Assembly (NCBI RefSeq): GCF_023101765.2
Contig: NC_064226.1
Span: 10,981,251 to 11,045,250, forward strand
Reading direction: 5' to 3'
From: Spodoptera frugiperda
Lineage: Eukaryota > Arthropoda > Insecta > Lepidoptera > Noctuidae
Length of the DNA stretch: 64,000 bases
Under the pieces are notes generated by a model. It saw only the letters and a program-made list of their open reading frames with translations. It was not told the DNA's origin and ran no database searches. Positions 24,754 through 36,407 of the stretch are shown in pieces. The number at the start of each line of letters is the position of its first letter. The first letter of the stretch is position 1. The translations under genes were made by a program, and so were the position numbers.

Positions 24754-25573
24754 TGAGGTTTAATGTAAGATTATTCCTAAGAGCTATTAGAGCTTTACCT
24801 TTAATTTAGCTGAAAGTCTTAAGAAATTAAAAAAAAAGCTTACAAAAGCATATTTCAATTAATGAATTATAGGTATTTACTGACAGTTAATTTGTAAACA
24901 TTTGTAATCGAACGGATAGAGAATATGTCACTGCCTTGAAGTATTTTTGTAAGAAGATCTATAAAGCCATGGCAGGCTCTATTCCCGAGTTTTTCCCAAG
25001 GACGTTGAAAAAATCTAGTGAAAAAAAGGACTCACTTTTTTAACTTGCCGCTTTTTCAACGTCCTTGCGTATTACTATATATATTACCACTTAAGATGGG
25101 CGATTTTTCGTACAAATACTTATAAGAGGTAAATATTGCGTAAATACGAATAAGGGCCAGGTATTTATTCATTTTGAGTATTTATCCGAAAAATCGCCCA
25201 TCAGCTATAATTACTACTTGTGATTTCTGAACTACTTACTAATTGTCACGTTTTTATTTCGAACTGTCAGTGTCAACATGCCATGAAAATTTGTTTTTGT
25301 TTGCTACAATATTGTCAATGTCAATTCTCAAATCAACATTTTCGTTCGTGGGAAAGAGACGTGTTTTAACTTTGCGTCAACAAAATTATCGTAATAAAAC
25401 CAGATTTTGTATAAATTGACTTGGGGATTACACGAGAAATGAGAAACAAAATACGTTTCTATTGAAACTTTCGGGTTTTGTTGTTTTACATGTTGTGATA
25501 TTAATTTTATTATTTTATTTGTGCGTCTTTACATTGGAAAAATTGTAAACAAAGAATTAGTGAAACAAAAACA
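24754..25573. promoter_or_regulatory. Divergent upstream interval between the acidic gene and ceramidase
   Basis: The two genes start 820 bases apart on opposite strands, so promoters for both should lie here. The interval contains a 15 bp inverted repeat (24998-25012 and 25051-25065) and a small MITE (25095-25202). I see no TATA box at a convincing position for either gene. Confidence 0.45.
25095..25202. mobile_element. Small MITE, 108 bp, 16 bp perfect inverted termini
   Basis: GATGGGCGATTTTTCG at 25095-25110 is exactly complementary to 25187-25202. The element has no coding capacity. A related one-ended copy starts at about 31254, with matching sequence through ATACTCAAAATG. I could not define a clean target-site duplication. 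Confidence 0.65.
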
Positions 25574-28500
25574 ATGTGGTCTCATTTACAACGTGGAAGT
25601 TCACCGGTGGACTGGTGTGAATCTAATTATTCTATATCACCAGTAATAGCCGAATTTGTTAATACCGTAAGTCCCATTCTGAATTGTCTATTTTTAGTTT
25701 TCCGAGCAAAGACAAAGGATTTTCTTTCTTGGCGTGCTTACATGTTTTCCACCTGTATAAGAACCGGTATATTTTTACAACGTTAATTAGAATATTGACC
25801 TTCGAATATTGTTAGAAATATAGGTACTGGGAAGATGCTCGTTATATGCAGGTAGTTATGTGAGTTTTTGCCATAGTTTAGTCATGCTTGCCTGCCTAAA
25901 ATGGTCGTTGACCCAGGCCCCTTAAATTGGTCGTCGTACCTGCGCGATGTATCATCATTTGTGTAGATATGTTATACTAAACAAGTTTTATTTTGCAGTT
26001 TAGCAATGTCCTGTTCTTCCTGTTGCCTCCAGTTCTGATTCATCTTTTCCAAGAATATTCCAAGTTCTTCAACCCAGCTATTAATGTGCTATGGATACTG
26101 TTGATGGTAGTAGGGATCAGCTCTGCATATTTCCATGCCACACTGAGTTTAGTAGGTAAGTACCTAATTACAGACTTACCAGTTTTATTATCCATTAAAA
26201 ATGTTAGAAACTGATTAGAAATGGTGCTCAATTTATGATTTCATTTTAAAATCATATCATATTTATGACTCTATTTACTGTTTCGCAGCTTTGATGTTTT
26301 TAATCAACATAAAACGGAGTTTCAATAACATAGATTGTTTTGATAATATTGTTTGTCATGTTTCTCTAGGTCATATCTGGATTAATCTCTTAACCACTGT
26401 AATATAATTTAACAGAATAATGATTAGTTGTAACAATATAAAAACTAGTTGAATTTATTCTGTTTGAATCTAATTAGAACACAATAAATTCAAATATAAA
26501 TCCGTTTAAATGAGTCAGAGTTGCCTATCTGACAGTAGATTACATCCACCTTAGGCAAGGGGGCTTCATGAAGATTTCTCGTCTAGGGGTCAAAAAACAA
26601 AGAGAAGAGTTCCCCCTATTTTTTTTGCACAAATGGACATTACTTAGATAACTTAGATAGACAATATAATAATAGTTTTAACAATGGTATTTATCTTTTC
26701 AGGGCAGCTTATGGATGAATTGGCTATACTGTGGGTGTTCATAGCAGCATTTGCGATGTTCCTGCCTAAGAGATACTTTCCTACATTTTTAGATGGAAAC
26801 AGGTAAGGAACTTATATTTTTATAATAACTATCGAGAGACTTAGTAAATTAATTAAAAATCACGGCTTACGTAAATTAATGGAGAAATGCTCTACTAATT
26901 TCGAGTCACAGAGGGACTCTTCATCATGAGCAGCATTTGCGATGTCGCCGCCTCTACTAGAGCTATTCTCCATTCATTTACGTGAGTAAAGCCATGATTT
27001 TTTATTAATTTAGATAAGGAACTTTTTAAAAAAAACATAACCCTCCTCCTGGCGCAGTCGGGTAAAAACATAACATCATATCACTATTTTTCTACTGAAA
27101 ACCCTTTCAGTAGAAAAAAAGAAGTGGAACTAGTTTTTTAATACAACAACGATTTTTTACCAGTTAAGTTATTACCTTATTAGTCATCATTTAAACAATA
27201 TCCATACAAACTTCACATTATTATGAAATTCATAAATAAACTATGTCACAATAATAAAGTTTTCTCTAATATATTTGGTTGAAATAAAAATTAATACATA
27301 ATTTTGATAGCTATAAAACTTATCACTTAAAAATATCTAATCAGACTATTGCATAAAAATCTACTGATAAATATTAATCTAGCAACTAAGGTAGGTAAGG
27401 TAGTGTATATTTTATGTGCCATAGCACCTGATGTCTGTTTGTTCGATAAGCAAATACTGCTAACTGTCTGTACAGTTGTACAAATAATTAATACCTATGC
27501 ACAGCAAAACATGTAAATGTTACGGTAAATCTGATTAATTGAAAATTATTAATAATTTTTCAAAATTATTAATAGTAACCACACGTTTTGGTAAATGTGA
27601 ATAATCGGACGGAATTTATTACTTTTAGTAGTAATTATTAATAATTCACGACACATATTGGTGAAAGTAATAAAATAAATATAAACCCGATGTTTTTTGA
27701 CCAGCAGGTATTTATTTATAATATTAAACACAGTCTTACGATTATATTAATTAGAGATCATACAAATAAGGTTACTTGTACTTCCTTTAAACCGAAAGGA
27801 CAACAAATTCACATATTCTGAACTAGAATATTAAATAGTGCCCTTCTACATTTATCTGGGCTCGCTGTCATTGCAGCGGTAAGTCCCCCCTGTTTGAGGA
27901 GGGGCTAGAGAGATGCCCCGGGCGTCCTCACCTACCGCCTGACGCAGGTGCTTACCGGACATGGGAGTTTGGGTAACTAGGTTCCTGTTTCTGATTGGGC
28001 GGGAGGAAAAGCACAGACACGGAACAATTATTGTTTCATTAACAAAATCAACACGAATCCTAAAAGCAATAATCAACAATCATATTTGGTTTGCCTGTAA
28101 ATCTTCTGTAGCACCTATAAATGCATCAAATTAAAATTTTAAAAGTATTGTCATAGAATTCAATAAATATTTGTTGTGCAAGTATAATATATTGCCGTTT
28201 AAATTGAAATAAAAATTACATCTAGGCCATTTATTACATTTATCACTACTAGGGTAAAATTATTAATAATAACCGACAAATGTGATTAATTTATCACTTT
28301 TACCTCGAGTTTCGGTAATTATTAATAATAGTAGATAATTATTAATAATTTTCAATTATTCACTTTTACCGTAACATAAACACTCACATGAGTGTCTATC
28401 TCTATCATAAAAAAGGTTTTAATGTATATTATAGGTACATAATTACCTTCCCAATCATCCTATGAGTGTGCCCTTATGTATGATGTAAGGACATATTACA

Positions 28501-31500
28501 TACAAGTCCCTCCAGTCGTAAAATTTCGCATAACTATTTACCGAATCTCGCGAGCTATCCCAGTTTCAATTGTCAATGATCGAGGCCTAAATCTCGTCTT
28601 CTATCAAACTACCAAAAAATCAGTCGTATAAGGTTACGAGCCGTACATAGCGCATAAGATGAGAGTAACAAGAGTTAATAATGTAATCTGCCCATCAATT
28701 GTAAATTCATGATGTGTAGTGTTCATCATAGGTGGTATAGGATGGTATGGTTGGTCATAGGTGTATACATAGATGGAGGATATACATAATACAATACGGT
28801 GATTGATTATAAATTAAATAATATTAAATAAGTACTTGTGTACTTGTCCTATGCGAAATATACGAGTTTATCCTTTTAGCAATTCTCTCAGAGTCACCTA
28901 TAATGTTTTTAGTTTTTACTGTTTTGTAAACAGAATAAACCTTTCATAATGAGAAATCAGTGCCATCAGTAGGTAGGTAGTTATTTACTTAATTTCCCGA
29001 ACAATACAATGACGCATCTAACGTTAGTCTCACTGCCGGTTGTGTCAATGTGTATGTGAGATAACAATGTTTACTTACAGACAGCTTGCAAGCCATTATT
29101 ACAGCTACCAGTCACCTACTACAAAACCAATTACCTAAGCATTGCGATACGTGATATTAGAAGCTTAAGGTAATAATGCGTAGTTGTAATCACGCTTTGT
29201 AGGTACCTACGAGGCCTCCACATTGTAACCAAACAACATACCGCGGCATAAAAGAAGGTTATTGTCAATATCGTCAAAGCGCCCTGAACGACGACATCAA
29301 TAGCCAGAATTAATTAAGAACGGTCGGTTAGAGCAGTCGTATCTGGACTTGACGCCTTGTACCAAAAATTGGGACGAGGTTTCCTCCAAATATACTTTAA
29401 TAATAACATAAGTGATATTCATATGGAGAACGGGGAATTAGGGCTCTTGTTGTTACGCAGTGATTAACACTTGTATTATCTAATCTGTATTTCGGGGTAC
29501 GGCTGTACTGTACCACTACCTATCTCCTCTCCTTGATACGGTTGATAGGGCCGAATCTATGCCCTTGGCAATTAGGTACCTAATATCGATCTCTTGTATA
29601 ACTTATTGTAGTTTCAACTCTAGATAATACTAGTGCGTAATAACTGAAGTTTAATTCACATATAGGAGTGGCCATGAAGTTCGGGAGCTACCTGATACTT
29701 CCTTGTTTTTTAAATCGTGCAGAGGCACTTAACTTTTCTTAGCATAAATTAACAAACTTTACTATAATTAGGTAATTACTATGTGAATTCGCTAATAAGA
29801 ACTAGGTATAAACACATTATGGTTCACTTTTAGCGCCTATTGCGCCATTAGCCACGGCGTCATGGAAGTTTCAAAATTGCATTTTTAGTAAACTTGGTAC
29901 CTACCTAATGAATATTGCATAGAGTTGCGTGATATGAATATGGACGTAATAATTAATTGTAAGAACACAAACACTGGTACTTACAATTTTCTCCCCACTA
30001 CGACCCATGACAATAGATTATTAGGTACTTTCCAGTCTGTTTTTAAATGGAAAAGGCTAGAAATCGAGAGAAAGTGGCTATTACGAGCATATTATTATCT
30101 AGTGAAATCTAGTAAAACACATGTAGGTAGGTAAGGTTCGACAATACCCTATCAAAATTTCTATTTGTATGTACCTACTTGCCTTATTGAAACCGGATGA
30201 TTTGACCTAATTCAATGTATTAAAGGCCTAGGGTCAAGTGGGTCCTTCCTGCCACTTAGGCGTGTGATTGATTAATATTTATAAATAAATGTGTGTATGC
30301 CAGTTTGTTTGTGTACCCACACGGTATAAATTAATATGCACGAATATACGAGTGCCATAATAGTATATAGTACCACATAGTGCCTTAGCATTATTAGCAT
30401 CTTGCTAACCATACGGTAACTATTGTCTATACATATACAGCCTGAGGATATGTATATGGAAGTAATACTGTAAGATAACTTGTGTGTGTACCTACCTAAG
30501 TACTTATTATAAAATGCGTAAGAGTAACACCACCGTTGCGTTAGGCCATGCCCGATAAGAAAACGACATTTTAAGTACGAAATAAACATAATATATTGTG
30601 TATTATGTGTTTATTTTTTCCATTATACTAAAGTAGGTACCTACATACATTACTGGAAATATGCATTACAAATGTTTAATTTTATGAGTTTAACAGCTGT
30701 CGCAGGAAGATGTGAATTTATGATTTCTCGTAATTCCTAGAATCACGAATATTCTTATTTATTTACATCTGTAAACAAATGTTCAGTACGAATTTAATAT
30801 GTAACGGATCTTTAACATGTAGGTTGAAACATTTTACAAGGTTATAGTTTAGTAATTTGCTGCAGATGTAGGTTAATCATGAATAAAGTACATTAATGTT
30901 TGCGTGACCAAGCCAAATACCAACCTGCCTACAGTGACTTTGCGCGTTTTACTTTTATTGTTTGTTTTGATACAAATTATTAATTTCAACTCTTTGTACT
31001 TATTTCAATTGTAGGAATTGTGAGTCGATTCTACAAAATGAATAAGGTACATAGAGTAGGTAGGTAGGTAGGTAGGTGCATACTATTTAAGTGCATTACA
31101 GCATGAGGCTGTGCTGTGGCTCATCAGCTTCGGCTTCATCTTTTTATATCTAGGTGATATATGCTGGTAGAATGTAGCTCTATCTTAATCATCCAATTCT
31201 ATTCATAGAAGAATAATTGCGTATCTACCTATATACTAAGTTAGATATATATAGATGGGCGATTTTTTGGATGAATACTCAAAATGGAAAAATACCGAGT
31301 AAATACTGGGTATCCATTTATCCGTTTTTACTAAAAAAACTGGATAAATGTCCAGTAAATAATCGTTTCCTTGCAAGAATCGAATTCGCGAAACATCAAT
31401 TTGAAGCGCAGCCAGTAGCCACCAGGTTGTTGGAATTTAACTAAAATCTGAAAGAAAAAACATGTTCATGCTATGTTAGTTACGATTACAAGCAAAGCGT

Positions 31501-32768
31501 TATTCGATAAGAAGCACCAAATGTGGGTGTTCTTTTTGTTAGTAGGTCGTTAGCTACGCACAACCTTATCAGCTCTAACCATTGGTTCCGTCCACTGTAT
31601 CATTTATTAATATGTTAAAATATTTTTTATATTTTTTTGAAGCGACTCAGATCAGGAGCGAGAATGACCCAGGAGTTGCAAAAGTAGACAGGATAAAATG
31701 CTACTTAATTTAGATACAGGTCCACTGCATTAAACTAATTTTAAATTGAATCTTTCTTTGTCTTTGCTTACATAAAATACAGGACGATCTGTAGAATCTC
31801 GAAGTTAGACATTGTTTCCGATTCTGATGTTGTTTGTACCTAATCGTTATTACCTAGAGAGCCTCATCATTACACTTTTGGTAGAGTGGTCGTAGTCGTA
31901 GTACATAATTAATACATAATTAATTATATTTTCAGACGTCGCCTGGCCATCTACTCCGCCATCACGTCGGTACTACTGACCGCGTTCCTAGTCATGCATC
32001 CGGCAGCTAACGCTTTTGCCTTGATGACACTCGCTCTGCCGACTCTTGGATTTATGTATGGAGAGTTGGTTAGGTAGGTACTCGTTTAAATTTCGATCGT
32101 AATATCTTTCAAAGGGAGCTCGATCGCATTCTCTGCCGTCATTGTCGAAATTATTTTTACATCCAGTGACATGGCGTGGCGCACCTTTTTAATTGAAAGT
32201 TACAGAATAGGCTAGCAGGTTTCCACTATACAGATGCGTTTTATTTTTTAACGTATTATTTTGTTTGTAATTATAAGTAGCTTATATTTTGTACTAATTA
32301 GAATTACCTAAGGAAACACTCGCCAATTATCTGTTACCTATAATAAGCTATCAGTGTTAGTATCTACCTATCTCCATGTTATAATATAATATCAGTTACT
32401 TTGATTTGTTAGTTTTATAACATTGGGTTTTTTAATTACGTTTCAGAGTGAAATGTTCGCGTGTATACCGCCTAGGTGTGCGCTCTGTCGCCGTCAGTCT
32501 GTTGGCGATATTCTGCTGGGTGATGGACCGCATGTTCTGCGACGCGTGGCTCTCAATCGACTTCCCCTACATGCATGGAGTATGGCACGTCCTCATCTTC
32601 ATCGCAAGCTACACTGCCCTCGTGCTGTTCGCGTATTTCAACGCCACAGAGGAGAGTCCCGAACAAAAACCTCAGCTAAAGTACTGGCCAGTCAACGAAT
32701 TCGAACTAGGCATACCATATGTAACCATGAAACATCCCTTCAAGACAGACAAAAATCTAGCAATCTAG
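25574..32768 (+). CDS. Alkaline ceramidase
   Basis: This integral membrane hydrolase splits ceramide to sphingosine and fatty acid in the secretory pathway. Exons 25574-25666, 25999-26155, 26703-26802, 31936-32073 and 32447-32768 join to 269 residues, the family length. The N-terminal DWCESNY motif (residues 13-19) and Glu27 match the calcium-binding site of ACER3. Ser73, His77 and Asp88 (SAYFHATLS and MDE), with His206 and His210 (MHGVWH), match the zinc-binding catalytic site of the CREST superfamily. Hydrophobic segments fit the seven-helix fold. Intron 3 is about 5.1 kb and full of repeats, whereas the other introns are short. The start is the first ATG in the exon. It corresponds to Drosophila brain washing (bwa) by family; orthology was not tested. 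Confidence 0.95.
26846..27012. mobile_element. MITE with ~40 bp imperfect inverted termini
   Basis: The left arm reads AAATTAATTAAAAATCACGG then CTTACGTAAATTAATGGAGA. The right arm is its imperfect complement, TCTCCATTCATTTACG through CATGATTTTTTATTAATTT. It lies in ceramidase intron 3. A second element with the same terminal words is at 55431-55675. Confidence 0.65.
27519..28375. mobile_element. 857 bp inverted-repeat element with iterated subterminal motifs
   Basis: The ends are GTTACGGTAAA (27519) and TTTACCGTAAC (ending 28375), followed inward on both sides by AATTGAAAATTATTAATAA or its complement. Further copies of GGTAAA and ATTATTAATAA are repeated inside each arm. The centre (about 27850-28030) is GC-richer and unlike the arms. 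No transposase frame is present and no clear target duplication was found. The subterminal iteration is typical of non-autonomous DNA transposons. Confidence 0.65.
31057..31077. repeat. (TAGG)n microsatellite
   Basis: Five uninterrupted TAGG units lie in ceramidase intron 3. TAGGTA words are common throughout this intron. Confidence 0.9.
31254..31330. mobile_element. One-ended relative of the 25095 MITE
   Basis: The sequence begins GATGGGCGATTTTTTGGAT and continues GAATACTCAAAATGG, matching one end of the 25095-25202 element. The other terminus is not recognisable, so this is a fragment. Confidence 0.5.
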
Positions 32769-34649
32769 TCATTTTAGCACTAGTTCTCATTGGGGCTGGA
32801 TCTAATATTGGCAGTTGTCGAAGGCTGATTTATGTTTGATTTCCACTTTGGATGGTCGATGCACTTATCATGTACCTATGTTTTATTTATCAGTTGATAA
32901 AATTGGTGTACCTATGTAGTTGTACATAGATAATGTGTAGGCACATATCTATAAAAATGGTCTTTTAAATTGCGCCAAAAATATATTTTTTCTATTTTTA
33001 TGATGACAATGAAATGTTTATGAAGTAATAATTTGAAATTGTTACGATGTTTCTACGCGTGAAGTAAATTGCGTTCCGTAATGGGCTCGAGTAGATAACA
33101 TTTAGTCATGTAGATACTTTGAAATCTATATTAACCTGATTCAAAATCTACTTATTTCTATGAATGCTAACTGACCTGCTATTTTTAATGCGCTGTGATG
33201 CGTATGTTTAATTATTTATCACTTTATATTTTATAAAAAAAATATTCATTATTAGTTTTTTAAATTTATTTTTTTACTATGTTAATATGTACCTAGTTTA
33301 TAGAATTTTATTTATTTTTACTTTTTTATTATAATGGAAAATATTAATATGGCTTGAGTTCCATATTTTTGTATAAAAAAAAGATTTTATTTTATATATG
33401 ATATATAAAAAAAGATTTTATTATGTCATGAACAGAGAATGTTTGGATAGCACCATGGTAAACAGTTTTCAGAGTAGTAGTACCTATTATTACATATTTA
33501 CTTAAAACAATGTGATGTCAAATATATCTGAGATATTATTGTAGGATAGATTAAGTGTGTAGCTACTTATTTTGTATACAGTTAGAATATAAATTTTACC
33601 GTGGGTAGTACAAAATAATACAAGTAATTGATGATTGAATGTATCTAGCTTTTTCTTTCAATAGTTTGTGTGGAACACAGCTTGTATTAGAAACCTGTCT
33701 AAAAATTAGATGTCCATACATATTGCTACAGTATGTTTTGCTGAAAAATGCTGCCTGTGTTTACTTACAGGGGGCCATTGTAGCTTGATGGCTCCTCACT
33801 GATGCTCATTATTTTATCAGACATGGACAATATTTATTCTATGACTAGCTGTTATGCCTAAATCTAAATCTTGTGCACAGCCACAATTAATATTTAAAAT
33901 TGTCGTGTGCAACACATTTAATTAAAGTATTATTAGGTGTCAAGAGTAATTTTATTGGTGTAATACTAGAATTATATAAAAGTATGACATTATTTGTTGT
34001 CTTGTGAATGAATGTAAACTTTATTAACATGTAATTTGAATCCAAATTTTCAGTTATTAATATTTGGATTATTAGTCCATAAGTCAGACAGCAATTCGAT
34101 GAGAAACTAATGATTTGATCATTCTATAATAACAAAATTCATTAAAAATATTTAAATATCAGATATGCTTGATAAAGTTCTATTGGAGTATTGTTAACAA
34201 ATACATGTGAAGTAAAATATTAAAAAAAAACTTAATTTGGGAGTTCTATAGTGTGTTAGGGCTGGTATTAATTTAGAACAAGCTGTTCCCATTTTTATGA
34301 CAAGTGATATAGAAGTCTGATAAATGTCTATGTGTTGACCAGTGTAATGACAGTTAACTTGTTTGACATAAAAAGACAAATTGTTTTGTAAAACGTTTAG
34401 TAGCTAAGTACTAGTTTTACCATGTGATTTAGAAAAATGTGATGATGGAATATAATAAATTAAAAGTTTTATATATTTTTTTAATTATAAACACCCAATT
34501 GTAAATAAAACACAGGAATAGGAAAATAAGCTGGAATGTTTAATTAATATTAATAACATGATAATAAATTCAGATCCATAAATATTGTCGATAACATTTG
34601 CAATACATTATAAAATATATTTAGGTCAATATAGATTCTTGGATAAAAA
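32769..34649. other. Ceramidase 3' UTR and convergent intergenic space
   Basis: This AT-rich stretch lies between the convergent stop codons of alkaline ceramidase and PTPS. Several AATAAA-like words on both strands could end the two transcripts. I see no coding exon or recognisable repeat. Confidence 0.5.
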
Positions 34650-35813
34650 TTAATCAGAGTCAGAAGATACATTATGTTGGACATTGGGATGTACCTTGGA
34701 TGCATCAAACTTCTTCCTGGGATAGGTGCTACCACCGCGGTACACTATGTGGTTCTTCTCAGTCTCTAGAATCTTCACTTCATGGAGTAACTGTGGCTTC
34801 TCCATCACACTCACAAGTCTATCCCAAATGTAAATAGCCAGATTCTCAGTTGTGCTCACCTATAACATACATAATCATTACATTATATTCTGATAGGAAA
34901 TCAATTATAATCAATAGTAAAGAGATCAAAGATCATAGTGAAAAAATTCGTCAATTAAAATGTTTAGAGATCTGTTGTAAATGAGATAACCTTTTGCCCT
35001 TATTGTTACACAACTTTAGACAATATGTATAGGTAATTAAAATATAATTTAATTTAACTGTTCTCATGTTGTGTAATATCTAGTGTGATTAATTATGAAG
35101 ATTGTTAATTACCACATTCTTGAAGTATGGAACATCTTTGTCCAAGTTTTTATGGTCAAGGGGGTCCATGATGGCAACCTTTATGTACTCTTTGAGGTCA
35201 TGTACATTCATCACCATGCCAGTCGAAGGGTCTACAGGACCTTTCACTGTTACCAGAACTGTAAAGCAAAAAAAAATTAACTTGGAACTTTTTCTTGTAT
35301 AACATTGTTTCCGTCTAAAAGTTTCTAATGACTATAACTTGTAAGGTGAACAAGATATACAGATACATACCAACATAATTGTGTCCATGTCCATTTGGAT
35401 TGTTGCATTTTCCAAATATCTTTTTGTTTTCTTCATCAGACAAAACTGGGCTGGAAAATAAATTAATTCTTATTAGAATTGAATTGTACAAGAGGGCTCT
35501 GAATAAAAATGAATAATCAGTAGATATTGTAGATATACAGTAGTGATTTGGGAATTGATAACCCAGGGGATCAAGGACCCCTAATCCCTGTAATTGAATA
35601 ACTCACGTTGTTCCGTCGATGGCGATTTCATTACACCTACTTGTTGCATGGTTGTGCAACATGGCTCATGTTACTATGAAGAAATTCCTACACAAAGATC
35701 AGATTTCTGCAAGTAATGCATATGCAAGCTTTTTCTTACCTGTGCAACCTGTGACAGGCACTAAAAGTTTCACGCCGGGTGATAGATACTATCGGCAATG
35801 GGGTTGGAGTCAT
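34650..35813 (-). CDS. PTS: 6-pyruvoyl-tetrahydropterin synthase
   Basis: The enzyme converts 7,8-dihydroneopterin triphosphate to 6-pyruvoyl-tetrahydropterin, a cytosolic step towards tetrahydrobiopterin and, in insects, pteridine pigments; the Drosophila gene is purple. Exons on the minus strand are 35813-35740, 35450-35371, 35258-35113 and 34859-34650, joining to 169 residues. The zinc ligands His21 (FSACHRLHS), His46 and His48 (NGHGHNY) and catalytic Cys40 (GKCNNPNG) are present, as is the DHKNLDKDVPYF block. The core is followed by about 25 extra residues rich in Lys, His and Ser, beyond the point where the mammalian enzyme ends. The start follows the family N-terminus and is the only suitable ATG. 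It is head-to-head with ETFA. Confidence 0.95.
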
Positions 35814-36407
35814 GATTTTTATTTAAATAATTTATATTTCAATTAATAGCAAAATACAACAAGTTTGGCGGCTACTCTTTGTAACAGCCAATTCAATACT
35901 GAAAGTTTAAATTCGATGACGCAGTTTATTCGTTACGACTTGGACAAATTAAACTATACTACGAAAGAAAACAAGAAAACAAGTGTTTTAAAAGTTTGTA
36001 TTGATCGAACTGTCAGTGTCACTGTCAATGCCAAGTGGTTCTTGACCGCTTTCAAAAGATAGTTTGATAGATTTGTATCTAGTATTTAGTCGCAGATGTT
36101 TATCATTTTATTTTTATTACAAATATAATTTCAATAAAAAGTCATTTTAGTCCAGTGCATTTTATTTTCTATTCTATTTACCTTAAAATGATTTTCTCAG
36201 ATAGAGTTAAGGTTCAAGAATACAGTGCTTGACATTACTAAACTAATGTCAACGTCAAAGTCAAACGCGTCGACGTATCTGAGAGATTTTTATATCTATG
36301 TCTAGAAGTAAAGTACAGTGAATTGGACTTTGTAACCTTTTAGAAAAATTGTAAATAGTGTAATTTTAAGTAAGGCAGTGAAATACTACAGTATATTGTT
36401 AACAAAA
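35814..36407. promoter_or_regulatory. Divergent upstream interval between PTPS and ETFA
   Basis: The starts of the two genes are only about 595 bases apart on opposite strands, so this interval must contain both promoters. It is AT-rich. I find no canonical TATA box at a fitting distance from either ATG and no repeat. Confidence 0.45.

Noticed and set aside
32423..32839. 138-codon frame overlapping ceramidase exon 5
   Set aside because: Out of frame with the CREST-family protein, which contains the conserved MHGVWH motif; Arg/His-rich shadow.
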